From a virus: a DNA stretch of 40,734 nucleotides. Positions 11,701 to 19,600 of this stretch are shown piece after piece. The stretch lies in IMG/VR virus record IMGVR_UViG_3300049203_000077, positions 64,001 to 104,734 of that record. One strand, given 5' to 3'. Positions within the stretch are counted from its first letter, which is position 1; the number at the start of each line of letters is the position of its first letter. Position numbers and translations under genes: made by a program. The notes below the pieces were generated by a model, which did not search any database, was not told where the DNA came from, and saw only the letters and a list, made by a program, of their open reading frames with translations.

Positions 11701-14055
11701 TTAAAACTCGTATTTAAAGATGGTAAGACATACTACAAAATGTCTGTAGTTATTCTTCAACCAAATCTTACTGCTAGAAGGAATGAGCAAGGTGAGTGGA
11801 TAACTCGTCCGGGATGGGAAACCCTCGATAGTCTTAGAAGAAAGATGGAGAAAGACAGAATACATTTTGCTGCTCCAGAATCAGCTTCTAAAATGATGAC
11901 TTTAGATGTATCTAAAGCTGAAGACTTCTCAGACTTAAAAGGACATTTAGTTGATAATCAGTATTTTGGACTACAAACAGAAAATCCTTCTAATAAGCTT
12001 GAAATTACTACACCTACTCAGTTATTACAATTGATTGATTCTGAGCAAGATGATAGTGTAGAAGTAGTGTTCCAAGGCACAAGAACTAGTGTTGGAGAAG
12101 TTAAGAGAATTTATCAAGAGTCTGTAGCTCAGAAAGTAGTAAACTCTTATGATACAGCTCTTAATGAAATATACGATATTACAGAGTTTAATGAAGATAT
12201 GGATACTTTGATTGTTAATGGTCATGTAACTCCTCGTCTTGCTAAATTCTATCAGCGTATATCTTCTACATTAGAGTCATCAGGTAGTGATGCGCAATTA
12301 TTAGACTTCTTCTCATTAGATGAGAATGGAAATATTAGGTTTAACGCTAACCTATCAGCAATTAAAACTAAATCTCAACAGCTTTATCTGTCATACTTTT
12401 CTAAAGGAGTTCTTTCTCAGAAGAATCCTGGTTATACTGTAGCTCTGTTCTCAGGTATTGATACTAAAACTTCTAGAATAGCTAAAAGGGTTGAGAATGG
12501 AGTTGTTACAGAATGGGCTTACGTTAGAAGAGATGAATGGGACGCTAACCATAATGGGGTGAGAGATCAACAGATACTTGGTTCTAAAGATCAAGTGACT
12601 GAAGAAGGGCAATTATTCTTGGATGAACTTCAATACATGGTCCCTAAATATAATTATGAGGGAGAAGTAGAAGGGTATTATTCAGAAATGATGCTTCCTG
12701 CTCATTTTAAAGAGCTTCTTGGTCTTAGACCAGGGGATGAAATTCCTGATGCTATAGCTTATATGTTTGGTGTACGTATTCCTTCTCAAGATAAACACTC
12801 ATTCATTTCTTTAAAACTAATAGACTTCTTACCAGCTAACTTAGGGTCTACAGGTATGTTCCCTAAGGAGTTGATTAAACTATCAGGTGCTGACTTTGAC
12901 ATTGATAAACTCTTTATTACTAGATATGACTTCTATCTTACTAAAGATGCAGATGGCAATCCTAAATTTAATAAATATGGTGATGCTACGAATGATAGGG
13001 GTAGATGGATGGAGTATAAGAGATGGATGTTAGAAAACAATAAGTCTCTTAAAAACACTGTAAGAGATATTCTTTTACAAGACGCTACTTATCAGGAGCT
13101 TAAAGATGAGCAGCAGGTATTAAGAGAGCTTCAGATGGAAGAAGCATTTGACGATGCTGCTAGACAATTAAAAAAGCAACTTTATGACAGAGCTGTTTCT
13201 CAAGCTTTAGCGTATCTAAAACTTCCTTCTACACTAGAGCAGTTTACAGAAGCCTCAAGAACTAAAGAACTAAATAATGGTGTTCTGAATAATAGAATAC
13301 TAGATAGTTATCGTACTCTTTTAACAAATAGGGGAATGCATGAAATTGCTGCTACACCTGCTAGCTTAACAGCTCTACAGGACATTCAGGATGAGAATGA
13401 CATTACGTTGAGAGATGCTCAAGGAAATAAAATAGGCTCTGTTTTTCAAAAGAAAACAAATTATCCAGTAGATAGTTTAATGGGTAAATTCTATGGATTT
13501 AAGAATAACACTACAGGCAAAAACAATATTGGTATTGATGTTAATGCTAACTTAATATATTCAGTAGCTAATAAAGGAGATATATCCTTAACAGACCCTG
13601 AAGAAGGATTTGAAATGGACAGTAAGAAGTTTTCTAGCTTTTCTGGAAATAGAGAATATAATTTAGAAACTGAGCAGTTTGATGGAAAACGTACAAATGA
13701 CGTTCTTTCTACATTAATTACAGCTGCTACAGATGAGGCTAAAGAACAGTTAAATGCCTTGTATAACTTAGGAGTGGATGCTCTGAAAGTAGTAAACTAC
13801 TTGGTAGCTCTTAAAGTTCCTTTAAAGACAGCCATCTACTTTGTAAACCAGCCTTCTATTCGTAACTACTTGGATATTAAGGCTGTAAAGCAAAATACAA
13901 TTCAAACTAAAGAAGAAGAGAATCTCTATAGAGATGCCTTCAGGCAAGAAGCTGTATTAAAAACTCAAAAACAAATTAAGGATTATAAGGACATGTCTGA
14001 CAGCGAGCTATTCAGCATGTTTGAGGCTAATAGTTTAGTGGAGGTAAGATGTTAA
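2707..14055 (+). CDS. Giant crAss-like virion RNA polymerase with zincin domain
   Basis: This 3782-aa protein is interpreted as the virion-packaged DNA-dependent RNA polymerase of crAss-like phages, ejected to transcribe early genes. The catalytic metal-binding motif DFDID lies at residues 3396-3400 within SGADFDIDKL, and ESASKMM with Lys3062 resembles the lysine region found upstream in single-chain polymerases. A zincin metallopeptidase motif HEAFH is at 1894-1898, with a candidate third ligand in EEWMAE (1959-1964). Residues about 222-250 are hydrophobic and Gly-rich, as in proteins that cross or line membranes during ejection. Residues 600-880 look coiled-coil. Three low-complexity Pro/Gln/Thr linkers (about 887-945, 1138-1165, 1662-1705) separate blocks. 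As I recall, the phi14:2 homologue gp66 is about 2180 aa, so this one is unusually long. It begins two bases after the preceding stop codon. Confidence 0.88.
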   Translation: MPQQDPIKPGQVTNLPQNNYDPNAEAGRVVNKLPYVAPPTALNLLFNSTAPTTAEGASKVNPAYALYINTLKNANGKQAFLSQPYYTPETIAGRYGDKEIGGYHPYDMNLENWYGDNQSWFNQWGNRLGKLGTKAIGSFANSLMDIPNIIAQSATGQMSLDKMWDNPTNSWATDLMEWSEKAMPNYETNWEREHPFANLIPIYGALHGGSAANSWGKAIENLGFTVGAIGGAVVEDLIVGGLTGGVGEVPLAAMQINKAVYKLGKLVNAGEDFLGALKSNIRNADDIVKGLKGIDRFNYAVRQGLWGANMITSGISEAAFEGIESYKTLSKDLQQKYFEETGKAPSFEENQKIDALARDAANSRFLLNTALLAATNSIQWGNLFRPLNATKELLEAEAKQGVRIALKEGSVDAFEAVEHTSRLAKWGKNLTDNKVSQILFGSSSEGFEEGAQYIIEKGINDFYKRKYEDKNITLTNNFLKSFGTGLAETLGTKEGWENIVQGLLGGALYKGGEHAYYKARGINNNPNYKKQIDAVIDGLNSQSLTGIFENKYGTAVEAMSIQQDLQDAAAKNNVFAYKNYKHDQFVNFVLSGIQQNKFDTRLEQLQELKKLEGSEFEKMFGIPSNTENKKTVSEYVGKLEENAKYIKEIHKRVSRTFVNPYQLKGTGNYKNAEEKKRQDEENEKHIIYEKVKNELVRLMSISKDSADRIRDMHSQITSMQTVVDPSTVIKLSSIEGIQDLKKEYKEKLKLAEESLKLAPNDAKNKRDVKWYSKKVSEIEDVTNEKDEKTQNVKYNKFLNDVFDRTQKEDNKFYKLYGTDSQKLSVDTPFPRDVIKDLTDLGKDIYYLQKRNEVAVDRYASLTTKGGFKEHFDKEATARKEANDLLVNLQQPQTQGQAAQQQAAFNASQVQQNQAPTPQPQAATTNTTAQTPSSQPPTAIPQQQGYVEELGIIKTADEERAELITYMIEAIDEKRVLSEIEAEILGFKTIDDLKFDNPSVKVEDYEKIRTQSKRHYYLHKDTIKAGREFLEEYNKRPSTISNLVSEIEKKRKDALQGIKLSDVQVGDKLQVSSNLSGGFKNKDVVVTRRSKLGVQFDNENVWYNFKNSTLSIVNFKNYSQEERINAKYDAELAVLRGGASQESNENQGGAPPITPNDPPPTTGTGGLRTDDFMAKVFVPGDLKLSFNNAIFSGTRDQVKTGMSIRVRPLEPQFQQQFDQQSATRSYTQMTGFPGVYVSKAPVDISVSHFNGIEVNEIGKVAYPKRLLFRVGNDFVNIDRLTPEQYQHFTGRPAAQHAADVEEYNKQVAFTNYLALRFRNNNLQEITLTPQEINELLDIVITYGELDLIPVGQERPLYNQLRRNTVSLPISTGGTLNTMVILSAPKRQMDEDGVMVRERIGSINPIYGQNFYDNSSADDSVILDFISNSADSIIKVNSRYIGLVSKPDGSFSLIALRPAEMDTAAKTSLLQTLIDRSTESLRTNFVPSTKEESPKNVLLIGNDEVYYKLPSDAAKDYNKDFNDNINNQVFISDPNGKVWFEITLSPIGALRLDIHEPNSGYRNRLIVAPQKVGKLDSFQAMIDAFNNELVKKEKDDETLRGLAIRLNSSNFRQNIADDSNIPNAEALASQLTAATSTEVFKNGTMKLVPDTGNVASAYKNARGSTQQATPEQTAQEQPPVAPETPATPAMPQGLTSLTEQQPQEYGTLEDVFGPQIPTGMFQGMTGVPVDESGNPIAPIETAPQNQEEAQGIVYTSVKEALNANDIDYRTVEGETQFFNISTGQLLDLPGVAPKDLADSMGLTIAPQQRPQRGTGFDFMRSEQNLSTLNNMVDFENARVYINSILPSFISVEDMDAVMNKIREQGIENPEKNVWGAFKDGIIYLNKQAPSAGQEYHEAFHAVFNSFIPQEEQKSLLNYANDELYKKLKKEGKSIREYINEQRKQGVWTNISDTHAANKAAEEWMAEKFRSWKNKKKNAGILQRLFDLIDRFFRWITRNQNDLNALFHKIDTGGYKYSNIAANSFTQETTEDTNIQEFKFMLVPARPTQMAVGRGTIEVKRNLDAKTSTQVIQNVAAYFEMYKRMGEYQLSDEKLLDQILDDLKTTYSADNPLYEGMTQEQLNIIANSDENYIYSNDETRAIIKEGAKEYINSMNYFEQFQSEELEDQEQDTGAPRTGYDNSSENIGGFSSLPGMVRHYLGFTSYPVTNRFGQSTLANGKPVIATIDAVSVYYGLLRATANINDPVRFFQRMIRFADNNEQSRHFVKKFLVDTGLNEDALNEGRIEATRNKALVEQVRKAFNKYRIDYIFTEYDMKKGKYRSYHANRRNVENVQFDKWSNVFIDGYSEMSADQQATIRRTIDNIRNRYFDPRRATKRTADEINVIVTEVRNALLSVGMQLSFDYIRYSLLSINAKRFDTLNKEYKAQGAELQVDDPQNTFISKADYNYVQVMKIADEVTLSKEFMDELSRSLSANENPYFRVLREGEDIDEEEEKSKGGMVTRISNVAKGNALFDETVGESSYMNADDKLVFAHQDGTFNVKASYALRDAETRRRLRETGIRNEASAATDSYDSAWLTDNYLLNSASFEAVADNLLFQNIDGIRAVETNKEGKVITEEFRDQKEGVTYGSYSPREFFINLTNMYISYAKVQKTAAGDVITTPHLIRVLEASKTANTVNLPINLDVYREGTVTEKTADILFKEVQKEFNRIKRVQGEVGTLTDSIVENYHTGSFEDDGFTVRKGYRGLKFTDNMTSLLTKSTANLLERKARTNLELSQEDVATIKQEIKNSLNKMVDDAIDLMVAEGIIKIGPKGSYQNVLLHREFFVQGKDSLGLNLQSVDKGVKFKTNIGHVLINDYINTLAYNQILHGDPALSLKNDGGIDAVKRAKGDNAAITSIRTDLTAPELGITEAFTHSSVAIFKEPVAPDGTKVADAQMYATVRALRYTLWGLGRLSPRLARFLDALERGDDIHNLTDSNGETYDGVFDDSKGILRWDEMTNSLKLVFKDGKTYYKMSVVILQPNLTARRNEQGEWITRPGWETLDSLRRKMEKDRIHFAAPESASKMMTLDVSKAEDFSDLKGHLVDNQYFGLQTENPSNKLEITTPTQLLQLIDSEQDDSVEVVFQGTRTSVGEVKRIYQESVAQKVVNSYDTALNEIYDITEFNEDMDTLIVNGHVTPRLAKFYQRISSTLESSGSDAQLLDFFSLDENGNIRFNANLSAIKTKSQQLYLSYFSKGVLSQKNPGYTVALFSGIDTKTSRIAKRVENGVVTEWAYVRRDEWDANHNGVRDQQILGSKDQVTEEGQLFLDELQYMVPKYNYEGEVEGYYSEMMLPAHFKELLGLRPGDEIPDAIAYMFGVRIPSQDKHSFISLKLIDFLPANLGSTGMFPKELIKLSGADFDIDKLFITRYDFYLTKDADGNPKFNKYGDATNDRGRWMEYKRWMLENNKSLKNTVRDILLQDATYQELKDEQQVLRELQMEEAFDDAARQLKKQLYDRAVSQALAYLKLPSTLEQFTEASRTKELNNGVLNNRILDSYRTLLTNRGMHEIAATPASLTALQDIQDENDITLRDAQGNKIGSVFQKKTNYPVDSLMGKFYGFKNNTTGKNNIGIDVNANLIYSVANKGDISLTDPEEGFEMDSKKFSSFSGNREYNLETEQFDGKRTNDVLSTLITAATDEAKEQLNALYNLGVDALKVVNYLVALKVPLKTAIYFVNQPSIRNYLDIKAVKQNTIQTKEEENLYRDAFRQEAVLKTQKQIKDYKDMSDSELFSMFEANSLVEVRC

Positions 14056-14093
14056 CAATAATCATCACTTCCACTTACCTTCATAAAAAAGTG

Positions 14094-14116
14094 TAATTAA
14101 ATTAGTATATTTGCTT
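14094..14116 (+). promoter_or_regulatory. Promoter box before the 859-aa gene (TATATTTG)
   Basis: TATATTTG at 14106-14113 matches TAnnTTTG. The surrounding bases, AATTAGTATATTTGCTT, match the box at 174-197 except for one T. The ATG at 14118 starts only four bases after the element, so the transcription start should fall at or beside the start codon, which would make a leaderless or nearly leaderless mRNA. Confidence 0.6.
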
Positions 14117-14117
14117 T

Positions 14118-16697
14118 ATGGCTTGTACTTATGTCGTAAAAAATAGTGCTGGAGAGGAAATCTCATTTAATAGTCAAGGGGAAGCTCTTCAATATCTCAA
14201 GGATAATAATATAGCTGAGTCTAGCGTTAAAGGAGAACCTGCACGTAACACTGCTACGTTAGCTAATGTGTTACGTCAAGTAGCTTTTGGAGAAAATAAT
14301 TATTCTCCTGAACAACTGCGTGTCTTCCAAGAACAAATGTTGGATGAGTTTATAAGAATGGAAGAACAATCTCAGTTCTTCTATAAGATGGGTAGTCCCA
14401 TTGCCCTTACAAAAGGTTTGGGAAAGAGCTTTGATCAGATGGCAGGAGTTGTTAAAAATCTTACTGATCTTGGTATTGGACTTCCTGCTGATACTGAAAT
14501 AGATGCTCCGTTTGATGTGCGATATCTTCTTTCAGGAGAAGACAGATATAGATCTGCTGATCAAAATCCTTATTATCATAAGATTACTGCGAATAACATT
14601 AAGATAATGAAGGATGTTTATTCTTTGAGTAAGACAATGTTTATGGAGCAAGCTCCTTCCTTTATGAATATATCAGATAGAGTGATATCAAATCTTAAAG
14701 GAGGTCTGGCTGATGACATTGATAAAGTGAGAGAGATTAAAGATGATTTGGCAGCCTTCTTACAAATAGCTGCTTACAAACAGTGGATAGACGTAAATGA
14801 TAAGAAAACAAGTACATTACATAACAGTCTTATTTATGATACTGAAGGAACTACTTCTACTGTTGTAGATATTGTTAAAGAAGCTATTGCACTCTCTCCT
14901 GATAATACTTTCTTAAAATTTATTCTCCCTGTAAGCACCACTGTAAAAATAGGAAAAAGAAAGGTAAGAAACATAAATAATAAGGATATTATTAATACTA
15001 TCGAAGGTAAAACTCGTGGTAAAATAGAACCAGACCTTATTGCTAACATGATGGACTCATTCTCAGAACTTTATCTAAATCCTAGAACTCAATATCATGC
15101 TAAAGCACTATTTGATTACCTTATAGTGAAAGATGGTTTGATGTATAGAAATAAGTCGTTTATTAAAATGATTCCTACATTCATGTTCAAGGAGATGTCT
15201 AATGCTACTGATCTAGCTACAGAACTTCTCTCCCTTTCTCAAAGAGCTGAATTTAGTAGGTTTCTTAGAAAGATAGACACTCTGGAAATAGTAGATTCTG
15301 AAGGAAACTATAGAAGCTATTTCTCAGATGCTGATAGACAGCAATTCAATGATCTGTTTAGAAATAATGACCTTTTAGGTATAAAAAATAAATTATATGA
15401 AAAAGTTTTTGGTCTTAACTACAATCAACTTTATAATAGGTTTGAACAGATTTATGCTACAGATGCCCGGTATCAGTTTAATTTGGAGCTAATTAGGACT
15501 AAGGTAAAACCTGCGACAGGTCCAGCAAGGACGGCTAACGGTATAGCCTTTGCGGAGGATGCTGGAGTTCGTTATTTACACGTAGGTATGTTTACTGAGA
15601 AATTTAGAGCTACAGAAGAAGGTAGTGAAGAAAGATCTAAAGTGTTTAGGGAAACAATGGAAGATCTTGCTGCGGCTGGATTTAACAGTGTAAAAGTTGG
15701 GGAAGATAAAACAAATCTTCAATTTAAGAAATTTATTCGTATAAGAAGAAGTGCAGGAACATCACCTACAGGGGAACAAAAAATTGTATATGTTACGTAT
15801 CAACTTGTAAATGTTGAAAGACAAGGAGCAAATAATAGAACACAAGCTTTCTCAGGAGCAGCTATGACTGCAGAAGGTGAGTCTATTCCTAGAGGTGTTT
15901 ATGCTGTTTATGCTCCTGTAGATATTGTAGGTACATCAAACTCTACAGGCGTAGCTAATTTAGGACCGCGTCCTACAAAAGAACAAGTGATTCAAACTCT
16001 CAATAATAAGTTAAGAGGTGGTGGACAAAATCCTCCAGCAGCACCTACTACTGAGCCTTCTGGTCCTACTGGTGGTACACCTATAAGCGGTGGAACCTAT
16101 TCAGGACAAATAACTTCTCTTAGTGAGAATCAAGTATTTGTGTTTGGTTCTAATCCACTAGGTGTAAATGGAAATCCTGATAAAGGAACTGGTGGAGCAG
16201 CTCTTTCAGCTCTTAAAAATGGATGGGTGAAACAAGGTGAGAAAATGGACAATAAGGTGTCTGATTCTGGGAAGGCTTATGGTTTAACAACCGTAACTGC
16301 TCCCGGAACTAAAAGAAGTATGACTGCTGAACAGATAACAAGCGGCATTGAGAAACTCTACAAACTTGCTTATGGTAACCCTCAGAAACAATTCCTTATA
16401 GCTTATATGGGTAAGACAGGAAATAATCTGAATGGGTATTCTAACCAAGAGCTTGCAGATATGTTCTCAGCATTTGTTATTCCACCAAATATTATTTTTG
16501 AGAAAGACTTTAATACACTAATTACTAGAAAGACTCCTACTTCTAAAACAGAATCAACAGGAATAGTACAAGGAGGTATATTTGGAGGAATGCAACAAAT
16601 GCCTTTTGATCCTAATGATCTTTCAGGATTTGATGCAGGTTTTTTTACTGATAGTAGTAGTATTGATGACACATTAGACAAACTAGATGACTGTTAA
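14118..16697 (+). CDS. Large virion-type protein, possible polymerase C-terminal part, with macro-like domain
   Basis: This 859-aa protein lies directly after the polymerase gene. Residues about 60-620 are helical and of no named family; because the polymerase ends only 382 residues after DFDID, this segment may supply the rest of the polymerase (inference). A Gly/Pro/Thr linker at about 634-660 leads to a module at about 672-800. That module begins NQVFVFGSN and contains GTGGAAL, YGLTTVT and FLIAYMGKTG. It resembles the FVFGSN-type macro-domain relatives found in many phages, which are thought to bind ADP-ribose-like ligands. The N-terminus (MACTYVVKNS) resembles that of the next protein (MKCSVIRNS). 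No signal peptide is seen. The macro assignment is from pattern memory and is moderate; the virion role is inferred from context. Confidence 0.65.
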   Translation: MACTYVVKNSAGEEISFNSQGEALQYLKDNNIAESSVKGEPARNTATLANVLRQVAFGENNYSPEQLRVFQEQMLDEFIRMEEQSQFFYKMGSPIALTKGLGKSFDQMAGVVKNLTDLGIGLPADTEIDAPFDVRYLLSGEDRYRSADQNPYYHKITANNIKIMKDVYSLSKTMFMEQAPSFMNISDRVISNLKGGLADDIDKVREIKDDLAAFLQIAAYKQWIDVNDKKTSTLHNSLIYDTEGTTSTVVDIVKEAIALSPDNTFLKFILPVSTTVKIGKRKVRNINNKDIINTIEGKTRGKIEPDLIANMMDSFSELYLNPRTQYHAKALFDYLIVKDGLMYRNKSFIKMIPTFMFKEMSNATDLATELLSLSQRAEFSRFLRKIDTLEIVDSEGNYRSYFSDADRQQFNDLFRNNDLLGIKNKLYEKVFGLNYNQLYNRFEQIYATDARYQFNLELIRTKVKPATGPARTANGIAFAEDAGVRYLHVGMFTEKFRATEEGSEERSKVFRETMEDLAAAGFNSVKVGEDKTNLQFKKFIRIRRSAGTSPTGEQKIVYVTYQLVNVERQGANNRTQAFSGAAMTAEGESIPRGVYAVYAPVDIVGTSNSTGVANLGPRPTKEQVIQTLNNKLRGGGQNPPAAPTTEPSGPTGGTPISGGTYSGQITSLSENQVFVFGSNPLGVNGNPDKGTGGAALSALKNGWVKQGEKMDNKVSDSGKAYGLTTVTAPGTKRSMTAEQITSGIEKLYKLAYGNPQKQFLIAYMGKTGNNLNGYSNQELADMFSAFVIPPNIIFEKDFNTLITRKTPTSKTESTGIVQGGIFGGMQQMPFDPNDLSGFDAGFFTDSSSIDDTLDKLDDC

Positions 16698-16699
16698 AT

Positions 16700-19600
16700 A
16701 TGAAATGTAGCGTAATAAGAAATAGTAATAATGAAATTCAACAAGTATTGGCTTCAAATGGTGAGGAGTCAATACTTTTTAATATCCTTGATAGAGTATT
16801 GAATGATAAGGAAAAGGCTCTAAGACTATGGGCTACCACTTATACTCCTGACTTCAAGAAGAAATTCAAAGGAGAACGAGATGAGAATGGCGAACCTCTT
16901 TTAAGAGAGATTTCCTCTATGGTTGAAATGGATAATCCTAATGCTAGTGACAGCATCTATTTTCAGAAAGGAGATAACTCTTCATTTGAACTATTCGGAA
17001 AGATTCAAACAATTGCTCAGAAGCTAAATAACAGATTCAATATTCCCTATAGTATTATTAATGATCCCAGCAATCCTAATAGAGGATGGTTTGGGGTTAA
17101 TGGTGTGGTTATTAATTTAGCTCATGCTAAGAAAGATACAGTGTTTCATGAATATTTACACCCATTTATTCTAGCTGTACAACAGCAGAATCCCTTTCTT
17201 TATAAAGACTTATTAGTTCAACTTAGCAGTGATTTAGAAGGAATTAAAGTAATAGGTGAAGTAACTAGAAAATATCCTGAGCTTACTAAAGAGCAACAAA
17301 TGAATGAAGCTTTAGTAGAGTATTTAGGAAAACTATCAGCTCAAAAATATAACACTCCAAAATCTCCTTTTAATCGTTTTATTAACTGGTTAAAATCTTT
17401 ATTTAAGAAGATACAAATTGATCCTAAGAACTTTAGGATTGATATGACTCTTGATGAAGTTGCTGATTTAATAGTAGATGATATTTATGTAGCCGACTTA
17501 CGAGCTATTCTTCAAGATGCTAAGATACAAACGGTATATCAAAAGCCTGACACAGACTTAACATATGAGTCTGTTTATCAAAGAATTAAAGATAAAGTAT
17601 CTATCCTAAACAGAACAATTAAGAATAGAAAGAAAGGTGACCAATTTAAGGAAGATATTAGTGTGCTTAATGAAATCATCCAAAATCAGGATGAGATAAC
17701 GTCTATAAATAACTTTATATCAAACTCAATATACTATATTGACGCAGCTAAGAAAAGATTTGAGACTTTAAGAGATTCTGTAAGAAAAGCTGATCAGCTA
17801 ACAAAGGATCAACTTTCTTATAATTTGAATATTCTTGGTGAAATTCAGCAGCTTTTGAACGTATACAACTCATTAGATAGTGTCAAATCTCTTTTGTTTA
17901 GGGAGGGTATTGGATACGACAATCCAAGATTTCAAGAACTTGCTACAGCTATAGATCAAAAAAATCAGATTATTGAGGATTTTAAATCATTCAGCCTCAC
18001 CTATCTAACAGAATGGTTATTTCCATATCTTGAGCCTACAAATAGAAACTTAGAAGCTCAAGGCAAACAAAACATGATGATTACTAAAGATCAATTCAGA
18101 GAGCAATTAGTAATGGCTTTAAGAGATATTTCTGCTGCTGGATATTGGTTAGGTACAACTATCAATAGTCGTGATCCTGTATCTGCTGCCGTAGGATTGG
18201 CTCTTAAAGATGTGGTGTATGATAATCATCTAAAAGACCTTGATACAAAGAAAGAGCTTACAAATGAATATGAAAGGGCAAGAGGTTCAGCTCTTTACAA
18301 AAGCTCCAAAGACGAAGAGACTTTTAACAAAGAGTTCTTAAGAGAAGTTGAAGTATGGGAGAAAGTGGGAGTTGATCCTGAAACAGGTGAAGATAAATAT
18401 GATTACAGAAGACGTTTAGCCTTTTATCAAGAGTACCAACTGGATCAATTTGACAAGGCCAAGAAAGAATTTTATAGACAACTTGGGCCTAAACCTACTA
18501 ACGATGCAAAAGCTTTAAGAGCTTGGAACAAAGCCCAAAGTGAATGGTATGCTCAGAATACACAAATTCACCCTGATTATCAAAGAATTATAAGTGAGAA
18601 AAGAAGAACTCTTACTAAGAGACAATTTGAAGAGTGGTGGTTAACAAATACTAAAGAGATAGATGAATTGGATTATGGATATGGTAGAAAACTCTCTCAT
18701 TATTATGGAAGAAGAGTATTACAGAACTCTTTTAACCCAACAAAAGGAACATTTCGTGCTCTTTCCGGTGAGCTTATTAGGCCTGCGGAAAAATACAAGG
18801 ATAGGAAGTTTTCTACTCTTATGAATAATGCTTATTATAGGAAACTCTATAATTCTTATAAAGAAGCTAATGACAAACTTGGAAGTTTTGGACTTAAATA
18901 TGGTATTATTCCACAGCTATCTAAAGGACAAAATGCTTTTTCTGATTTAGAATGGAAAGATGGAGTTAAGAAAAATCTAGGGAAAGCCTGGAAAGGAGTG
19001 AAGGATTCTATTACGGCTAACTTTGATGAGGAAAAAACTGTTCAAAGACAAGATGGTGCTGAGGTTAAGAAAGTGCCGGTTTACTACACAACAATGTTAA
19101 ATCCAAGTGATCTTAAACTAGATTTACTTGAAGGTGTTCTAAAGTATAGTCAGATGGCAAATAACTACTCTACTATGACTGAAATTGAGCCTAATATTAT
19201 TGTTCTTAAAACTGTACTTAATGGAGACTTTAATCTAGGTATTAAAGGTAGAGATGTAGCTAAAACAAACTCTAAGGGTATTCAAGTATTCAATGCTATT
19301 ACTAAGAAAGTGGTTCCTAAGATGGCGCGTGAAGACATGCTGAATAATCGTTTAAACGAGTTTATTAATGACATTGTTTACGGAGATGCAGAGTTTGAAC
19401 AAGCTATTAATATGGGTGGAAGAGAAGTATCTTTAAACAAGCTATCTAATAAGGTGGCACTACTTACAGCATTACAAAACATGGCGGTTAACGTAAATGG
19501 AGGTATAAGTAACGTTATTGTAGGTAACTTTAACAATACTATTGAAGCTATGGGTAGACGCTTCTATTCAGCAAAAGACTATGCTTGGGCTCAAGGAGTA

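Noticed and set aside
14056-14093. Weak stem between CACTT and AAGTG before the 859-aa gene
   Set aside because: Five pairs with a long loop and no T-run are not enough for a terminator call.
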